A stretch of 64,000 nt of DNA from Bog-793 sp050013835 (GCA_050013835.1 JBEKEM010000001.1:124001-188000), one strand, 5' to 3'. Positions 1-9,115 are shown, numbered from the stretch's first letter. Notes: generated from the letters alone by a model not told the origin. Program-made: numbers and translations.

Positions 1-1
1 C

Positions 2-424
2 GTCGAGCTCGCCCTTTTCGATCAGGACCTCCTCGAGCGCGCCGCCGCGACCGGGGGACTGGACGACGGGGCGTACCGTGCCGCCCGGGAGCGCTGTGAC
101 GGGTGCTCGCGGGCGAGGGGGATCGACTGGGCCCTCGACGCCGGCGGCCTCGACGCCCTGGCCGTGCTCACGACGTCGCCGGCGTGGTTGGTCGACCATG
201 TGATCGGCGACACCTTCCTCGGCGCCGGCTACAGCATCGCCGCTGTAGCGGGCTATCCGTCGATCACGGTCCCGATCGGCGCGGTGCACGGGCTGCCGGT
301 CGGGCTGACGTTCCTCGGCCGGGCGTGGAGCGAGGGCGTGCTTCTCTCGGCCGCCGCCGGGCTCGAGGCGGCGCTCGGGCCGGCGCCTCGCCCGCGCTAT
401 CTGCCGGTGAGCACGCTCGCCTGA
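2..424 (+). CDS. amidase signature family protein (C-terminal part only)
   Basis: The window opens inside this reading frame, so only the last 140 residues are present. The visible stretch GYPSITVPIGAVHGLPVGLTFLG is split here as the conserved GYPSITVPIG core followed by GLPVGLTFLGR, typical of the C-terminal part of amidase-signature enzymes. These hydrolyse carbon-nitrogen bonds of amides using a Ser-cisSer-Lys triad. That triad lies upstream and cannot be checked. It could be an amidase, an indoleacetamide hydrolase or a GatA relative; the tail is too short to tell. The stop is TGA at 422-424, and the dnaE2 SOS box lies 46 bp downstream. Confidence 0.85.
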   Translation, partial: VELALFDQDLLERAAATGGLDDGAYRAARERCDGCSRARGIDWALDAGGLDALAVLTTSPAWLVDHVIGDTFLGAGYSIAAVAGYPSITVPIGAVHGLPVGLTFLGRAWSEGVLLSAAAGLEAALGPAPRPRYLPVSTLA

Positions 425-470
425 CGGTGCCGACCGGCGGGGCATCGGGGCAGTTGGCGGCCGCTGGCGA

Positions 471-493
471 ATCGAACATACGTTCGATATCGT
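471..493 (+). promoter_or_regulatory. LexA SOS box with overlapping -10 element upstream of dnaE2
   Basis: Positions 471-488 read ATCGAACATACGTTCGAT, a perfect 18-bp palindrome. Its core CGAAC-N4-GTTCG matches the LexA operator of actinobacteria and Bacillus. TATCGT at 488-493 fits the actinobacterial -10 pattern TANNNT and abuts the operator, so bound LexA would block RNA polymerase. The predicted transcription start is near 500. The only gene downstream on this strand is dnaE2, a classical SOS gene. Confidence 0.85.
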
Positions 494-499
494 CGTCCG

Positions 500-3400
500 A
501 TCAGTTCGTTCAACCCGATCATCCCTTGGTCCGAGCTCGAGCGTCGCCTCTCGGGACGGCGTGACGACCGCACGCCGTCCCATGCCGGGGCGTGGCGCGC
601 GACAGGTCGCGAGGCCGGGCCCCAGCTGGAGCGTCGCGAGCCTCCCCGCGGCGGGGTGCCCTACGCCGAGCTGCACTGCCATTCGAACTTCAGCTTCCTC
701 GACGGCGCCTCGAGCCCCGAGGACCTTGCCGAGGAGGCAGCGCGTCTCGGGCTCGAGGCGCTTGCCCTCACCGACCACGACGGGTGCTACGGCGTCGTCC
801 GCTTCGCCGCCGCCGCCCGGGAGTGCTCGCTGCCGACCGTCTTCGGCGCCGAGCTCTCGCTACCGGCCGGTGGGGCTTGCCGGCCCGAGGCGCGGGCCGG
901 TGCGATCGACCCCGAGGCCGTCCACCTCGTCGTGCTGGCGCGGGATCCCGAGGGGTACGCCCAGCTGTCGATGGCGATCGCCCGCGCCCACCTCACCGGG
1001 GGCGAGAAGGGCCGGCCCGCTTACGACCTCGCCCTCCTCGCCGGGGCCCATGACGGCCACTGGTGCGTCCTCACCGGCTGCCGGCGGGGTGCCGTGCCGG
1101 CGGCGCTCCTCGCCCACGGTCCAGCCGCGGCGGCGCACGAGCTCGCCCGCCTCGTCGAGGCCTTCGGCCGTGACAACGTCGTCGTCGAGCTGTTCGACCA
1201 CAACACGCCGCTCGACGAGGCACGCAACGACGTCCTCGCCGAGCTCGCGATCCGTGCCGGCGTCGGCCTCGTCGCGACAGCGAACGCGCACTACGCCACG
1301 CCGTCGGGCTACGCGTTGGCGACGGCGCTCGCCGCCGTGCGCGCCCGGCGCAGCCTCGACGAGGTGGATGGTTGGCTCCCGCCGTGGGCCGGGGCCTCGT
1401 TGCGTTCGGGGGCCGAGCAGGAGCGGCGCTTCCGCCGCTACCCCGGGGCGGTCGAGGCGGCCGCCGAGCTCGGTCGGGCGTGCGCCTTCGACCTCCGGCT
1501 GATCGCCCCGGGCCTTCCGCCGTTCCCGGTGCCGGAGGGCACCAGTGAGGCGGGTTTCCTGCGCACACTCGCCGAGGCGGGCGGTACCCGCCGCTACGGC
1601 CCGCGCGCCGCCGCCCGCGTCCCCGGTGCCTGGGAGGCGATCGACCGGGAGCTCGGCGTCATCGAGATGCTCGGTTTCCCCGGCTACTTCCTCGTCGTCT
1701 GGGACATCGTCGAGTTCTGCCGGCGCGCCAACATCTACTGCCAGGGGAGGGGATCGGCGGCGAACTCGGCGGTTTGCTACGCCCTCGGGATCACGAACGC
1801 CGATGCCGTGGCGCTCGGATTGTTGTTCGAGCGGTTCCTTTCACCCGCCCGCGACGGGCCGCCGGACATCGACCTTGACATCGAGTCCGGCCGGCGGGAC
1901 GAGGTCATCGCCTACGTCTACGACCGCTACGGGCGGGAGCACGCCGCCCAGGTGGCGAACGTCATCACCTACCGCCCGCGCTCGGCGGTCCGCGACGTCG
2001 GGCGGGCACTCGGCTATCCGCCCGGCGCGATCGACTCCTGGTCGGCGGCGGTCGGGACAGCCTTTGTCGCCAGCATTGCGCCCCCCGCGCCACCCGGTAC
2101 CCGGGCCGGGGCTGATCCCGGCGGGTTGGGCATCCCGCCGGAGGTGGTGCGCCTCGCCGCCGAGTTCGAGGGCTTCCCGCGACACCTCGGCATCCACTCG
2201 GGGGGGATGGTGATCTGCGACCGGCCGGTGATCGCCGTCTGCCCGGTCGAGTGGGCCCGCCGATCCGGGCGCTCGGTCCTCCAGTGGGACAAGGAGGACT
2301 GCGCCGCGGTCGGGCTCGTGAAGTTCGACCTGTTGGGGCTCGGCATGCTCGAGGCGCTCCACCGCATGGTCGACCTCGTAGGTGAGCGCCACGGCGAGAC
2401 GGTGGAGCTGGCGACGATCCCCCAGGAGGATGCCGTCTACGACATGCTCGCCCGGGCGGACTCGATCGGGGTGTTCCAGGTCGAGAGCCGCGCCCAGATG
2501 GCGACGCTGCCGCGGCTGCGTCCTCGGGTCTTCTACGACCTCGTCGTCGAGGTCGCGCTGATCCGGCCGGGGCCGATCCAGGGCGGTTCGGTCCACCCCT
2601 ACCTGCGCCGCCGCAACGGCGAGGAGGAGGTGCGCTACCTCCACCCCCTGTTGGAGCGGGCGCTTAGCAAGACGCTCGGCGTGCCGCTTTTCCAGGAGCA
2701 GCTGATGCAGATCGCGATCGACGTCGCCGGGTTCAGCGCTGTCGAGGCGGACCAGCTCCGCCAGGCGATGAGCGCCAAGCGCTCGGCGGCGCGCATGGCG
2801 CGGTTGCGGGGACGCCTCTACGAGGGGATGGCGGCGCGGGGTATCACCGGCGAGGTTGCCGACACGATCTGGGAACAGCTCGCCGCTTTCGCCAACTTCG
2901 GCTTCCCTGAGTCGCACTCGGTCTCGTTCGCCTACCTCGTCTACGCCTCGGCGTGGTTCAAGTACCACTACCCCGGGGCCTTCCTCGCCGCCCTCCTCAA
3001 CTCCCAGCCGATGGGGTTCTGGTCGCCCGAGAGCCTCACCGCCGACGGGCGGCGCCACGGTGTTGTGGCGCTCCGGCCGGACGTGAACCAAAGCGCCGCC
3101 GAGGCGCGCCTCACCGACGACCCGGGCCACGCCGGCGCGACGGCGGTGCGTCTGGGGCTGGGCTCGATCCGGGGGATCGGGGCCGAGCTCGCCGGCAGGA
3201 TCGCCGCCGGGGCGCCGTATACGAGCATCGACGACCTCGCCCGCCGGATCGGTCCGACGCGGGCGCAGCTCGAGTCGCTGGCGACGGCGGGCGCCCTCGC
3301 CGGGCTCGCGGCGGTCGCTGGCGCCGCCCGGGCCGGGGGTACGACCTCGCGTCGGGCGGCGCTGTGGGCCGCTGGCGTGCTCGCCGGGGGGAGCCCGGCG

Positions 3401-3862
3401 CGCCTGCCGGGTATGGTCCCCGGGGCGGTCGCGCCCGACCTGCCGGCGATGAGCGAGATCGACACCCTCGCCGCCGATCTCTGGGCGACGGGCTTGTCGA
3501 CCGACAACCACCCCCTCGCGCCGCTGCGGGAGTGGCTCGCCGCCCGCGGCGTCACCCCGGCCGCCTCGCTCGTGGCGATGGCCCCCGCCCGGGTGCTCGT
3601 GGCGGGCATCGTCACCCACCGCCAACGGCCCTCGACCGCCGGCGGCACGGTCTTCGTCAACCTCGAGGACGAGACGGGGGTCGTCAACGTCATCTGCTCC
3701 CCGGGGCTGTGGGCTCGTCACCGGGGGTCCGTCGCCTCGGCGCCGGCGCTCCTTGTCCGGGGCCGGCTCGAGGGCGCCGGGGCGGCCCGCACGGTCGTCG
3801 CCGAGCGTCTCGAGCCGCTCGAGCTCGCCATGGCGGTCGGGCGCTCCCGCGACTTCCGCTGA
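500..3862 (+). CDS. dnaE2: error-prone DNA polymerase DnaE2/ImuC
   Basis: C-family translesion polymerase used in SOS mutagenesis. The N-terminal PHP domain shows AELHCHSNFSFLDGAS and LALTDHDG. The polymerase active site has PDIDLD near residue 455. The C-terminal OB fold contains VFVNLEDETGVVNV. The first ordinary start is GTG 656. However, the open frame before it encodes FNPIIPWSELERRLSGRR, which resembles the usual DnaE2 N-terminus, and no ATG, GTG or TTG precedes it. I therefore place the start at ATC 500, just after the predicted promoter, giving 1,120 codons; GTG 656 would give 1,068 residues. No imuA or imuB partner is in the window. The LexA box implies DNA-damage induction. Confidence 0.93.
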   Translation: MSSFNPIIPWSELERRLSGRRDDRTPSHAGAWRATGREAGPQLERREPPRGGVPYAELHCHSNFSFLDGASSPEDLAEEAARLGLEALALTDHDGCYGVVRFAAAARECSLPTVFGAELSLPAGGACRPEARAGAIDPEAVHLVVLARDPEGYAQLSMAIARAHLTGGEKGRPAYDLALLAGAHDGHWCVLTGCRRGAVPAALLAHGPAAAAHELARLVEAFGRDNVVVELFDHNTPLDEARNDVLAELAIRAGVGLVATANAHYATPSGYALATALAAVRARRSLDEVDGWLPPWAGASLRSGAEQERRFRRYPGAVEAAAELGRACAFDLRLIAPGLPPFPVPEGTSEAGFLRTLAEAGGTRRYGPRAAARVPGAWEAIDRELGVIEMLGFPGYFLVVWDIVEFCRRANIYCQGRGSAANSAVCYALGITNADAVALGLLFERFLSPARDGPPDIDLDIESGRRDEVIAYVYDRYGREHAAQVANVITYRPRSAVRDVGRALGYPPGAIDSWSAAVGTAFVASIAPPAPPGTRAGADPGGLGIPPEVVRLAAEFEGFPRHLGIHSGGMVICDRPVIAVCPVEWARRSGRSVLQWDKEDCAAVGLVKFDLLGLGMLEALHRMVDLVGERHGETVELATIPQEDAVYDMLARADSIGVFQVESRAQMATLPRLRPRVFYDLVVEVALIRPGPIQGGSVHPYLRRRNGEEEVRYLHPLLERALSKTLGVPLFQEQLMQIAIDVAGFSAVEADQLRQAMSAKRSAARMARLRGRLYEGMAARGITGEVADTIWEQLAAFANFGFPESHSVSFAYLVYASAWFKYHYPGAFLAALLNSQPMGFWSPESLTADGRRHGVVALRPDVNQSAAEARLTDDPGHAGATAVRLGLGSIRGIGAELAGRIAAGAPYTSIDDLARRIGPTRAQLESLATAGALAGLAAVAGAARAGGTTSRRAALWAAGVLAGGSPARLPGMVPGAVAPDLPAMSEIDTLAADLWATGLSTDNHPLAPLREWLAARGVTPAASLVAMAPARVLVAGIVTHRQRPSTAGGTVFVNLEDETGVVNVICSPGLWARHRGSVASAPALLVRGRLEGAGAARTVVAERLEPLELAMAVGRSRDFR

Positions 3863-4068
3863 TCCCGCACCTCGGCCACGCTCGGCGCGCGGTCCCCTCC
3901 CAGTCCCATCGCCCGCGAGCCAGCCACCTGCGCCGACGCTGCGGGTGCTGGCACCGCTGGACCACCACGCGGGCACAGAAGCGCTAGTCAACTGGGCATC
4001 AACCACGAGTAGTGGTGAATATGGATTTCATCTTGACTGAGAGTGGTCATGATGCCACACTGCGTGGT

Positions 4069-4806
4069 ATGCAGAACACGACAGAGGCGGAGCATCTCCA
4101 AGCGACCGAGACCTTGGGCCAGATGGTCCAGCTGGGCGAATGGGTGATCGAGGCCCGTACCCTGAGCGGGGAAGGGACGCCGATCGACGAGGTCCTCGCC
4201 CGGGGAGGGACCTTCTACGGCCGTGAGGTCCTCAACGCCTGGCGCTTCCTCCCGTCGACCGGCTGGCGCCTCGCCTACGAGGACCAGATGAACCGGGTCT
4301 ACTGCGCCCCGGAGCCAGGGGTCGAGGGTGAATGGGCCGTCGCGCCCTTGAAACTCGAGTCCGGCATCTGGCGCGCCGGCAGCGCCGCTCGCAACCTGCA
4401 CGCCGTCGTCACGAGCATGTCGCCGACCAAGGACCTCGAGCTCATGTGGCCGGTCGAGCTGGTCATCGTGCGCGGCCAGCCCCCGCAGCTCTACGCCAAG
4501 GTGAAGAACACGAGCAGCGAGCTGTGGTCGGCCGACGGCGACACGCCGCTCGAGGTCGTCGCCTGGCTGCTCGAGCTGCCGTCGAACCGGCGCCTGCTCG
4601 CCTCGCGCGACGACGAGCTGCCGTCCCGCCCGAATCGCCCCGGGAAGACCATCCTCGTCCCGCCCGGTGCGGCGATCGAGGTCCCGGTCAGGTTGGCGAC
4701 GATCGCGCCTGAGACCTTGGTCCCCGGCACTTACGGCATCATCGGCCGCCTCGAGCGGCTCGGCCTGACCTCCGCGACCGGAACGGTCGTCGTCGTCGAG
4801 CGTTGA
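4069..4806 (+). CDS. conserved hypothetical protein with C-terminal beta-rich domain
   Basis: I do not recognise a named family. The first 130 residues are soluble and rich in Trp and Arg. The last 110 residues look like a beta-sandwich (VELVIVRGQPPQLYAKVKN, then a PPGAAIEVPV strand and VPGTYGIIGRLE), resembling CARDB or BsuPI-type folds. There is no signal peptide. The frame stays open upstream to GTG 4012. Codons before 4069 have a weak G/C bias at the third position, whereas those after it have a strong one, so ATG 4069 is preferred. No clear Shine-Dalgarno is seen. The 206-bp gap before the gene is comparatively AT-rich and holds a TTGACT hexamer at 4033-4038. Confidence 0.65.
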   Translation: MQNTTEAEHLQATETLGQMVQLGEWVIEARTLSGEGTPIDEVLARGGTFYGREVLNAWRFLPSTGWRLAYEDQMNRVYCAPEPGVEGEWAVAPLKLESGIWRAGSAARNLHAVVTSMSPTKDLELMWPVELVIVRGQPPQLYAKVKNTSSELWSADGDTPLEVVAWLLELPSNRRLLASRDDELPSRPNRPGKTILVPPGAAIEVPVRLATIAPETLVPGTYGIIGRLERLGLTSATGTVVVVER

Positions 4807-4818
4807 TCTCTCGACCAG

Positions 4819-4861
4819 GGTACGAGAAGAGCCCGGCCTGCGGCCGGGCTCTTCTCGTACC
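4819..4861. terminator. 20-bp perfect hairpin between convergent genes
   Basis: Left arm 4819-4838 and right arm 4842-4861 are perfect reverse complements around a TGC loop, giving a 20-bp stem. It lies between the stop of the plus-strand gene (4806) and the stop of the minus-strand gene (4872). That is where a shared bidirectional terminator is expected. No T-tract follows on either side, which is common in high-GC actinobacteria. Confidence 0.85.
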
Positions 4862-4871
4862 GGGTGTCGGC

Positions 4872-5207
4872 TCAGTCGTCGAGCTTGAAGTCCCCCGAAG
4901 CGGCCGCCGGGCCGGGGGAGCTCCCCGTGCTGGCGGGTGCCTGCGAGGCGGCGGCCTCCGCCGCGGCGGCGACGGTCGCCTGGTGATCCTTCAGCGCGGC
5001 GACAAGCCGGTCGATCTCGCCCGCCGTGGAGCCGTCGCCGGTTCCCGTGCGCTCGGCGTACACGGCGGCGCCGAGGTCGCGGAACATCGCGTCCTGCTCG
5101 CGCTTGGCCTTCGCCTCATCGATCTTGGCCTGCCCGGCTTTCGCGGCCTGCTGAGCCTTCTGAGCCGCCTGGGCGGCACCGGCCTTCATCTTGTCCATGA
5201 ACGGCAT
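4872..5207 (-). CDS. small helical Ala/Lys-rich protein
   Basis: 111 residues, beginning MPFMDKMKAGAAQAAQKAQQ, with a strongly helical Ala/Lys/Gln-rich N-terminal half that is probably coiled-coil. The Ala/Pro/Ser-rich tail ends in FKLDD. No signal peptide or membrane segment is seen. A clear AGGAGG lies 6 bp before ATG 5207. It is 31 bp downstream of the AIM24 gene on the same strand and is probably co-transcribed with it. Similar short proteins are common hypotheticals in actinobacteria; no function can be assigned. Confidence 0.75.
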   Translation of the reverse strand: MPFMDKMKAGAAQAAQKAQQAAKAGQAKIDEAKAKREQDAMFRDLGAAVYAERTGTGDGSTAGEIDRLVAALKDHQATVAAAAEAAASQAPASTGSSPGPAAASGDFKLDD

Positions 5208-5238
5208 GGCTTCCTCCTAATCGGTAATCATCGGTCGC

Positions 5239-6039
5239 CTAGAGCCTGTCGAGGAGGCCGCCGCCCTGACGCATGCCGCGCCTCTCGTCCTCGTTGCGCT
5301 CCTCGGTCTCGAGGTTGTAGTGCAGCGTTGACTGCAGGATCACCGGCCCGCTGCCCGACAGCGTGATGAGGCTCAGTCCCTGCCCACCGAAGGCGGCGGT
5401 CATCACGGTCTGCATGTTGAGCGCGCCGACGTAATCGACCCCGTACTCGATGGTCTCGGCGAAGGCGACGAGCGCCCCGGCGTGTACCTGGATCTTGCCA
5501 CCGTAGTTGGCGGGATCGAGGTCGATGAGCGTCCCGCCACCGCTGACGAGCAAGGTCCCGGAGCCGGTGAAGTGCTCGAGGATGTAGCCCTCGCCGCTGC
5601 GCCGGCCGGAGCGGAACTTGGAGAGCGCGATGCCAAACTTCACGCTGTCCTCGGCGCAGATGAACGCCTCCTTCTCCGTGAACCAGCCCGTCGTCCCGTC
5701 GAGCTCGATCACGCGCATCTGGCCGGGAAGGTTCCCGCCGAAGGAGACGAGTCCGGAGCCCCCCTCGGGGCGGAACCACTGGAAGGCGAGGCTCTGGCCG
5801 GAAAGCACGCGCTTGCCGACGTCGGTCGCCGTCGACAGCGCCTGCTGCAGGAGGCCGCCCTTCTTCGCCGGAGCGCCCGAATCGTCGGTGCCCGGCGGCG
5901 TGCTGAGGCGCGTCTCCATCGTTACGTTCGTCGTCTTCCAGCGGAACTTGTTCGAGTTCGTGTAGATCGTCTGCCCCTGCTCGAGCTGGCAGGTGACCGA
6001 CTGTGCGAGTTCCCCGGCGACCTTCATCTTGATCGTCAC
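5239..6039 (-). CDS. AIM24 family protein (DUF124/TIGR00266-like)
   Basis: 266 residues. The many short Gly-rich beta strands (GSGPVILQ, FTGSGTLLVSGGGTLI, VHAGALVAF) are typical of AIM24 proteins, which form a double beta-roll fold. Cellular function in bacteria is unknown; the yeast homologue supports mitochondrial inner-membrane organisation. The start is GTG 6039 because GGAGG sits 6 bp upstream. The longer open frame upstream reads as low-complexity Arg-rich sequence. A small helical protein gene follows 31 bp downstream. Confidence 0.85.
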   Translation of the reverse strand: MTIKMKVAGELAQSVTCQLEQGQTIYTNSNKFRWKTTNVTMETRLSTPPGTDDSGAPAKKGGLLQQALSTATDVGKRVLSGQSLAFQWFRPEGGSGLVSFGGNLPGQMRVIELDGTTGWFTEKEAFICAEDSVKFGIALSKFRSGRRSGEGYILEHFTGSGTLLVSGGGTLIDLDPANYGGKIQVHAGALVAFAETIEYGVDYVGALNMQTVMTAAFGGQGLSLITLSGSGPVILQSTLHYNLETEERNEDERRGMRQGGGLLDRL

Positions 6040-6298
6040 GACCGACCTCCTCGAAGCGAATGGCACCCGGTGGTCTCGACGGTATCGCGACCGCCGACGC
6101 GGGGCTGCGGTCACCCCCTCGAGGTCGGCTGTGGTCCCGCTGTAACGGCGGCAACATGCTCGCGCGCTCCCAGCGCCGCCGCTCGTGCGACGCCGTCGGC
6201 GCCCGAGCGACGGGCGGTCGGGGGGACGGACGGGGTCCCGATTCCGGATTGGGGCCGGTCGACCTAACATCTCGGTAAGGACGTTAGAGGAGGTCCGC

Positions 6299-6526
6299 AT
6301 GCGGCGCCGACGTCAGCCCGAGCCCGTTCCCGCAGGTCCGGAGTGGCAGGTGGTATCGGATTTCCACCACACGATCGCTTCGGACGTCGCCGACCAGCTC
6401 GCCGAGATCGACCGGCGGGTCCAGCGGATCGCCGCCGACCGGCCGGAGGGCGGCGACCTCAACACGCTCGCCACGGCCATCCACATCCTCATCGACTGCA
6501 TCCGCGAGCTCCACGGGACGACGTAG
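6299..6526 (+). CDS. small hypothetical protein
   Basis: 75 residues, starting MRRRRQPEPVPAGPEW and ending in two predicted amphipathic helices (DVADQLAEIDRRVQRIAADR and LATAIHILIDCIRELHG). AGAGGAGG at 6286-6293 gives a well-spaced ribosome site for ATG 6299. Third-position G/C bias matches real genes here. It lies divergent from the AIM24 gene, separated by 260 bp. Function unknown. Confidence 0.65.
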   Translation: MRRRRQPEPVPAGPEWQVVSDFHHTIASDVADQLAEIDRRVQRIAADRPEGGDLNTLATAIHILIDCIRELHGTT

Positions 6527-6548
6527 CGTCCTCGTCCGGACGGAGGTC

Positions 6549-7223
6549 TCAGGGGCCGGCTCTGCGCGCGGCCCGGGCGAGCAACTCGACGACCTCGTCG
6601 TCCGAGGTCTGGGCGAAGTCCACGTACCACTCGCCGACGGCGTTGAACCCGACCGGCGCCAGCAGGCAGACAAGCTCGTCGACCGAGCCGGCGAGCGCGG
6701 GGAGCGCCTCGGCGGGGGCGACGGGGACGGCGAGGACGACCCTGGTAGCGCCCTGGGCACGGGCGACCTGACAGGCGGCACGGGTCGTGGCACCGGTCGC
6801 GACGCCGTCGTCGACGACGATGACACGGTGCCCGGTAAGGGCGACACCCTCCCGTCCAGCGCGGAAGAGATCGGCGCGCCGGGCCACCTCGGCCGTCTCC
6901 CGTCCTTCGATCTCCGCGAGCACGTCGTGACCGATCCCCGCGGCGGCCGCCAGGGTGGCGTTGAGGACCCGGACGCCGTTCTCGCCGACGGCGCCGAGCG
7001 CGAGCTCGGGCTGCCGGGGTGCGCCGAGTTTGCGCACGACGATCACGTCGAGCGCCAGCCCGAGAGCCTCAGCGATTTCGAAGGCGACGGGCACGCCCCC
7101 GCGGGGCAGTCCCGTGACGACGGTGTCGGTTCCGCGGTACTCCTCGAGGGCTGCGGCGAGCTGCCTGCCCGCGTCGGTGCGATTGGTGAACCGCCCGCGT
7201 GGCCGACCAGTGGGGAAGCGCAT
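6549..7223 (-). CDS. phosphoribosyltransferase family protein
   Basis: 224 residues. The PRPP-binding signature VIVVDDGVATGATTRAA (acidic pair plus GATT loop) lies near residue 135. It is preceded by VVTGLPRGGVPVAFEIA and VVRKLGAPRQPELALGAV, the usual pattern of stand-alone type I phosphoribosyltransferase proteins of about 210-230 residues. Such proteins bind PRPP and a base, but this subfamily has no settled substrate; purine salvage and regulation are both possible. It is convergent with the small gene ending at 6526. Confidence 0.88.
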   Translation of the reverse strand: MRFPTGRPRGRFTNRTDAGRQLAAALEEYRGTDTVVTGLPRGGVPVAFEIAEALGLALDVIVVRKLGAPRQPELALGAVGENGVRVLNATLAAAAGIGHDVLAEIEGRETAEVARRADLFRAGREGVALTGHRVIVVDDGVATGATTRAACQVARAQGATRVVLAVPVAPAEALPALAGSVDELVCLLAPVGFNAVGEWYVDFAQTSDDEVVELLARAARRAGP

Positions 7224-7706
7224 CGCAAGTCGATTCTCGCCGATCGGCGGGCACCTTCGCGACGGGCCGGCGCCGGGGGCCCGTGGGGCTCCCGTTCTCC
7301 GCGATGGCCGTCGGTCGATCTAGGGGACGTCGGTTCCACCTCGACCTCGCATCGCCGGCTGTTCGCGACGCAGCACCTGCGGTGTGCGGCCTCGGCGAGG
7401 TGGCGGACCCCGCAGTGGAGAGGGAGGAGGGTTGTCTCTCGGATCACCGGCGACCTCGCCAGATCGTCGCCCAGCACGTCAGCGACGAAAGCTCGCACTA
7501 CTGGGGCGCAGCCCCAGCCCCCGTCCCGCAAACCGAAGGAAGCCCCCATGCCGTTTGCAGGTGCTGTGATACAGGGCACGCACCCGCCCACATCCAGCCG
7601 CCACCATGCACGAAAACCGTCGCTCTGCTTGCCTCGCGCCACCGCGTGATCCAGGTCAGAGCGAGCGCGGATCGGCGATCATGTACTGCCGCCAAGGAGT
7701 GCCTTC
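7224..7706. other. intergenic region, no gene recognised
   Basis: This 483-bp stretch separates the divergent phosphoribosyltransferase and methyltransferase genes. The open frames in it are short and have no coherent codon bias or recognisable motif. It should hold the promoters of both flanking genes, but I see no convincing -35/-10 pair. Confidence 0.5.
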
Positions 7707-8639
7707 GTGTTCCTTGGATACATCGATAGCGGGAGGGCCGATGTGCCGAGCGACGATGAGATCCGAGACGTTCAGCGAGCGACGTGGGCCGGCCTCTCTC
7801 TGGGCTGGGAGAAGTGGGACTCGGTCATCATGGAGCAGCTGGCCCCAGTCAGCGCAGCGATTATCGAACGTCTCGACATCGCTGAAGATCAACAGCATCT
7901 CGACATTGCCGCGGGCACGGGTGAGCCGGGTTTGAGCATCGCGAGACTGTCGCCGAAGGGACGCGTCGTGCTGACCGACCTCGTAGCGGAGATGCTGGAC
8001 GTAGCCGCGCGACGAGCCAGGGCTCAAGGGGTCGCCAATATCGAGACGAAGGTGTGCAGCGCCGATGATCTGCCGTTCAACGACGCGACGTTCGGTAGCG
8101 TCTCGGTGCGTTTTGGGTACATGTTCTTCCCCGACATGGGCAAGGCGACGGCCGAGTTCGCGCGCGTGCTGAAGCCGGGCGGACGTCTCTGCTCGTCGGT
8201 ATGGGTCAAGCCCGAGGAAAACCCGTGGACGACGATCGCCATGCAGGCAATCGCGACCGAGGCGGTGGTGGCGCCACCCGAACTGGACGGACCGAATATG
8301 TTTCGGTGCGCTGCCCCGGGATATGTCAGTGCCCTGTACGAGGGCGCGGGGCTGCGCGACGTTGCCGAGTGGGACGTCGACGTCGAACTCGTGACGCGAT
8401 CGCCCGAGCAGTATTGGGAGATGATCAGCGAGCACGTCTCGCTCGCAGTTGCGGCGCTTCAGCAGGTCGACGAACCGGCGCGGGAGCGGATTCGGGCAAA
8501 CGCCATTGCGAAGGTGAGCGCGTTCGAGAAGAAAGGCAAGGTCCGGGTTCCCGGCGTGGCGCGCTGCATCGTGGGAACGAAACAGGACGCGAGCGGCACG
8601 CGCCCACGCGACGGCGCCCCGTCCTCCAGCGCGGGCTAA
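7707..8639 (+). CDS. class I SAM-dependent methyltransferase
   Basis: 310 residues. The SAM-binding motif I LDIAAGTGEPGL is near residue 67. It is followed by VLTDLVAEMLDVAARRA (motif post-I), the acidic DLPF segment and the LKPGGRL loop. This is a UbiE/Methyltransf_11-type fold with unknown acceptor. AAGGAG at 7694-7699 supports GTG 7707. Codon use is visibly less GC-biased than in neighbouring core genes, and the gene is followed by a repeat-bearing noncoding stretch. Recent acquisition is a reasonable inference. Confidence 0.85.
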   Translation: MFLGYIDSGRADVPSDDEIRDVQRATWAGLSLGWEKWDSVIMEQLAPVSAAIIERLDIAEDQQHLDIAAGTGEPGLSIARLSPKGRVVLTDLVAEMLDVAARRARAQGVANIETKVCSADDLPFNDATFGSVSVRFGYMFFPDMGKATAEFARVLKPGGRLCSSVWVKPEENPWTTIAMQAIATEAVVAPPELDGPNMFRCAAPGYVSALYEGAGLRDVAEWDVDVELVTRSPEQYWEMISEHVSLAVAALQQVDEPARERIRANAIAKVSAFEKKGKVRVPGVARCIVGTKQDASGTRPRDGAPSSSAG

Positions 8640-9115
8640 CCGACCAAGCCGTAGGCCGAAGCCGCGCCATAACTGCCGATCTGCACCCAGCCGTCGACGA
8701 AGCCTTCGGCAGCCCCATCAACGCCCTATTCGGCGTTCGGTGGTCACCCGCCGCGTACGCCTCGTTACCAGTCCCAGATGCGCGCCGTCGGCTCTCCGAC
8801 GCGAACCCCCCACCCAGGTACTGGCGACATTAAGAACTTGTCGCTGACAGCGGCCACGGTCTCGTTAAGAGTCTCGCTGTCGGATCAGCACGGCCCAGCT
8901 ACCTGGCGTCGTCGACCGAGAGCTGGGTTCGAGATGTTCTGTATGTCGTGGCGGGAGGCGGTTCAGATTCCCCCTTGACGGATGGAACGAAAGCGCTTTC
9001 CACCGCTCTTGACCTGCCATCCGGGCTCGCAGTCGATCCTTCAGGGAGCACCGTTGTGGCCGAGCCGCCGATAGTGTCTCCGGTGCTAAGGCAGACGAAC
9101 AAGGGGGAGAGCCCG
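8640..9115. other. intergenic region carrying one copy of a 22-bp repeat
   Basis: No gene is recognised in this 476-bp stretch. It contains the first copy of an exact 22-bp repeat (8827-8848) and, about 34 bp later, a degenerate version centred on GTTAAGAGTCTCGCTGTC. The rest has no coding bias. Confidence 0.5.
8827..8848 (+). repeat. 22-bp direct repeat, copy 1
   Basis: ACATTAAGAACTTG followed by TCGCTGAC, identical to copy 2 at 9572-9593 and in the same orientation. A degenerate copy follows at about 8862-8880. On the other strand the unit starts TGTCAGCGACA. The TG terminus and tandem imperfect copies resemble the ends of IS21/IS481-like elements, but no transposase is seen nearby. Confidence 0.75.

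Noticed and set aside
561..1502. Long open frames overlapping dnaE2 in other frames and on the minus strand (for example 1841-4006 minus)
   Set aside because: Arg/Pro/Ser-rich composition and poor codon bias; dnaE2 motifs prove the plus-strand frame. Such shadows are frequent at this GC content.
7656..8435. Minus-strand open frame opposite the methyltransferase gene
   Set aside because: No motif or sensible ribosome site; the plus strand has full SAM methyltransferase motifs and a good GTG start.
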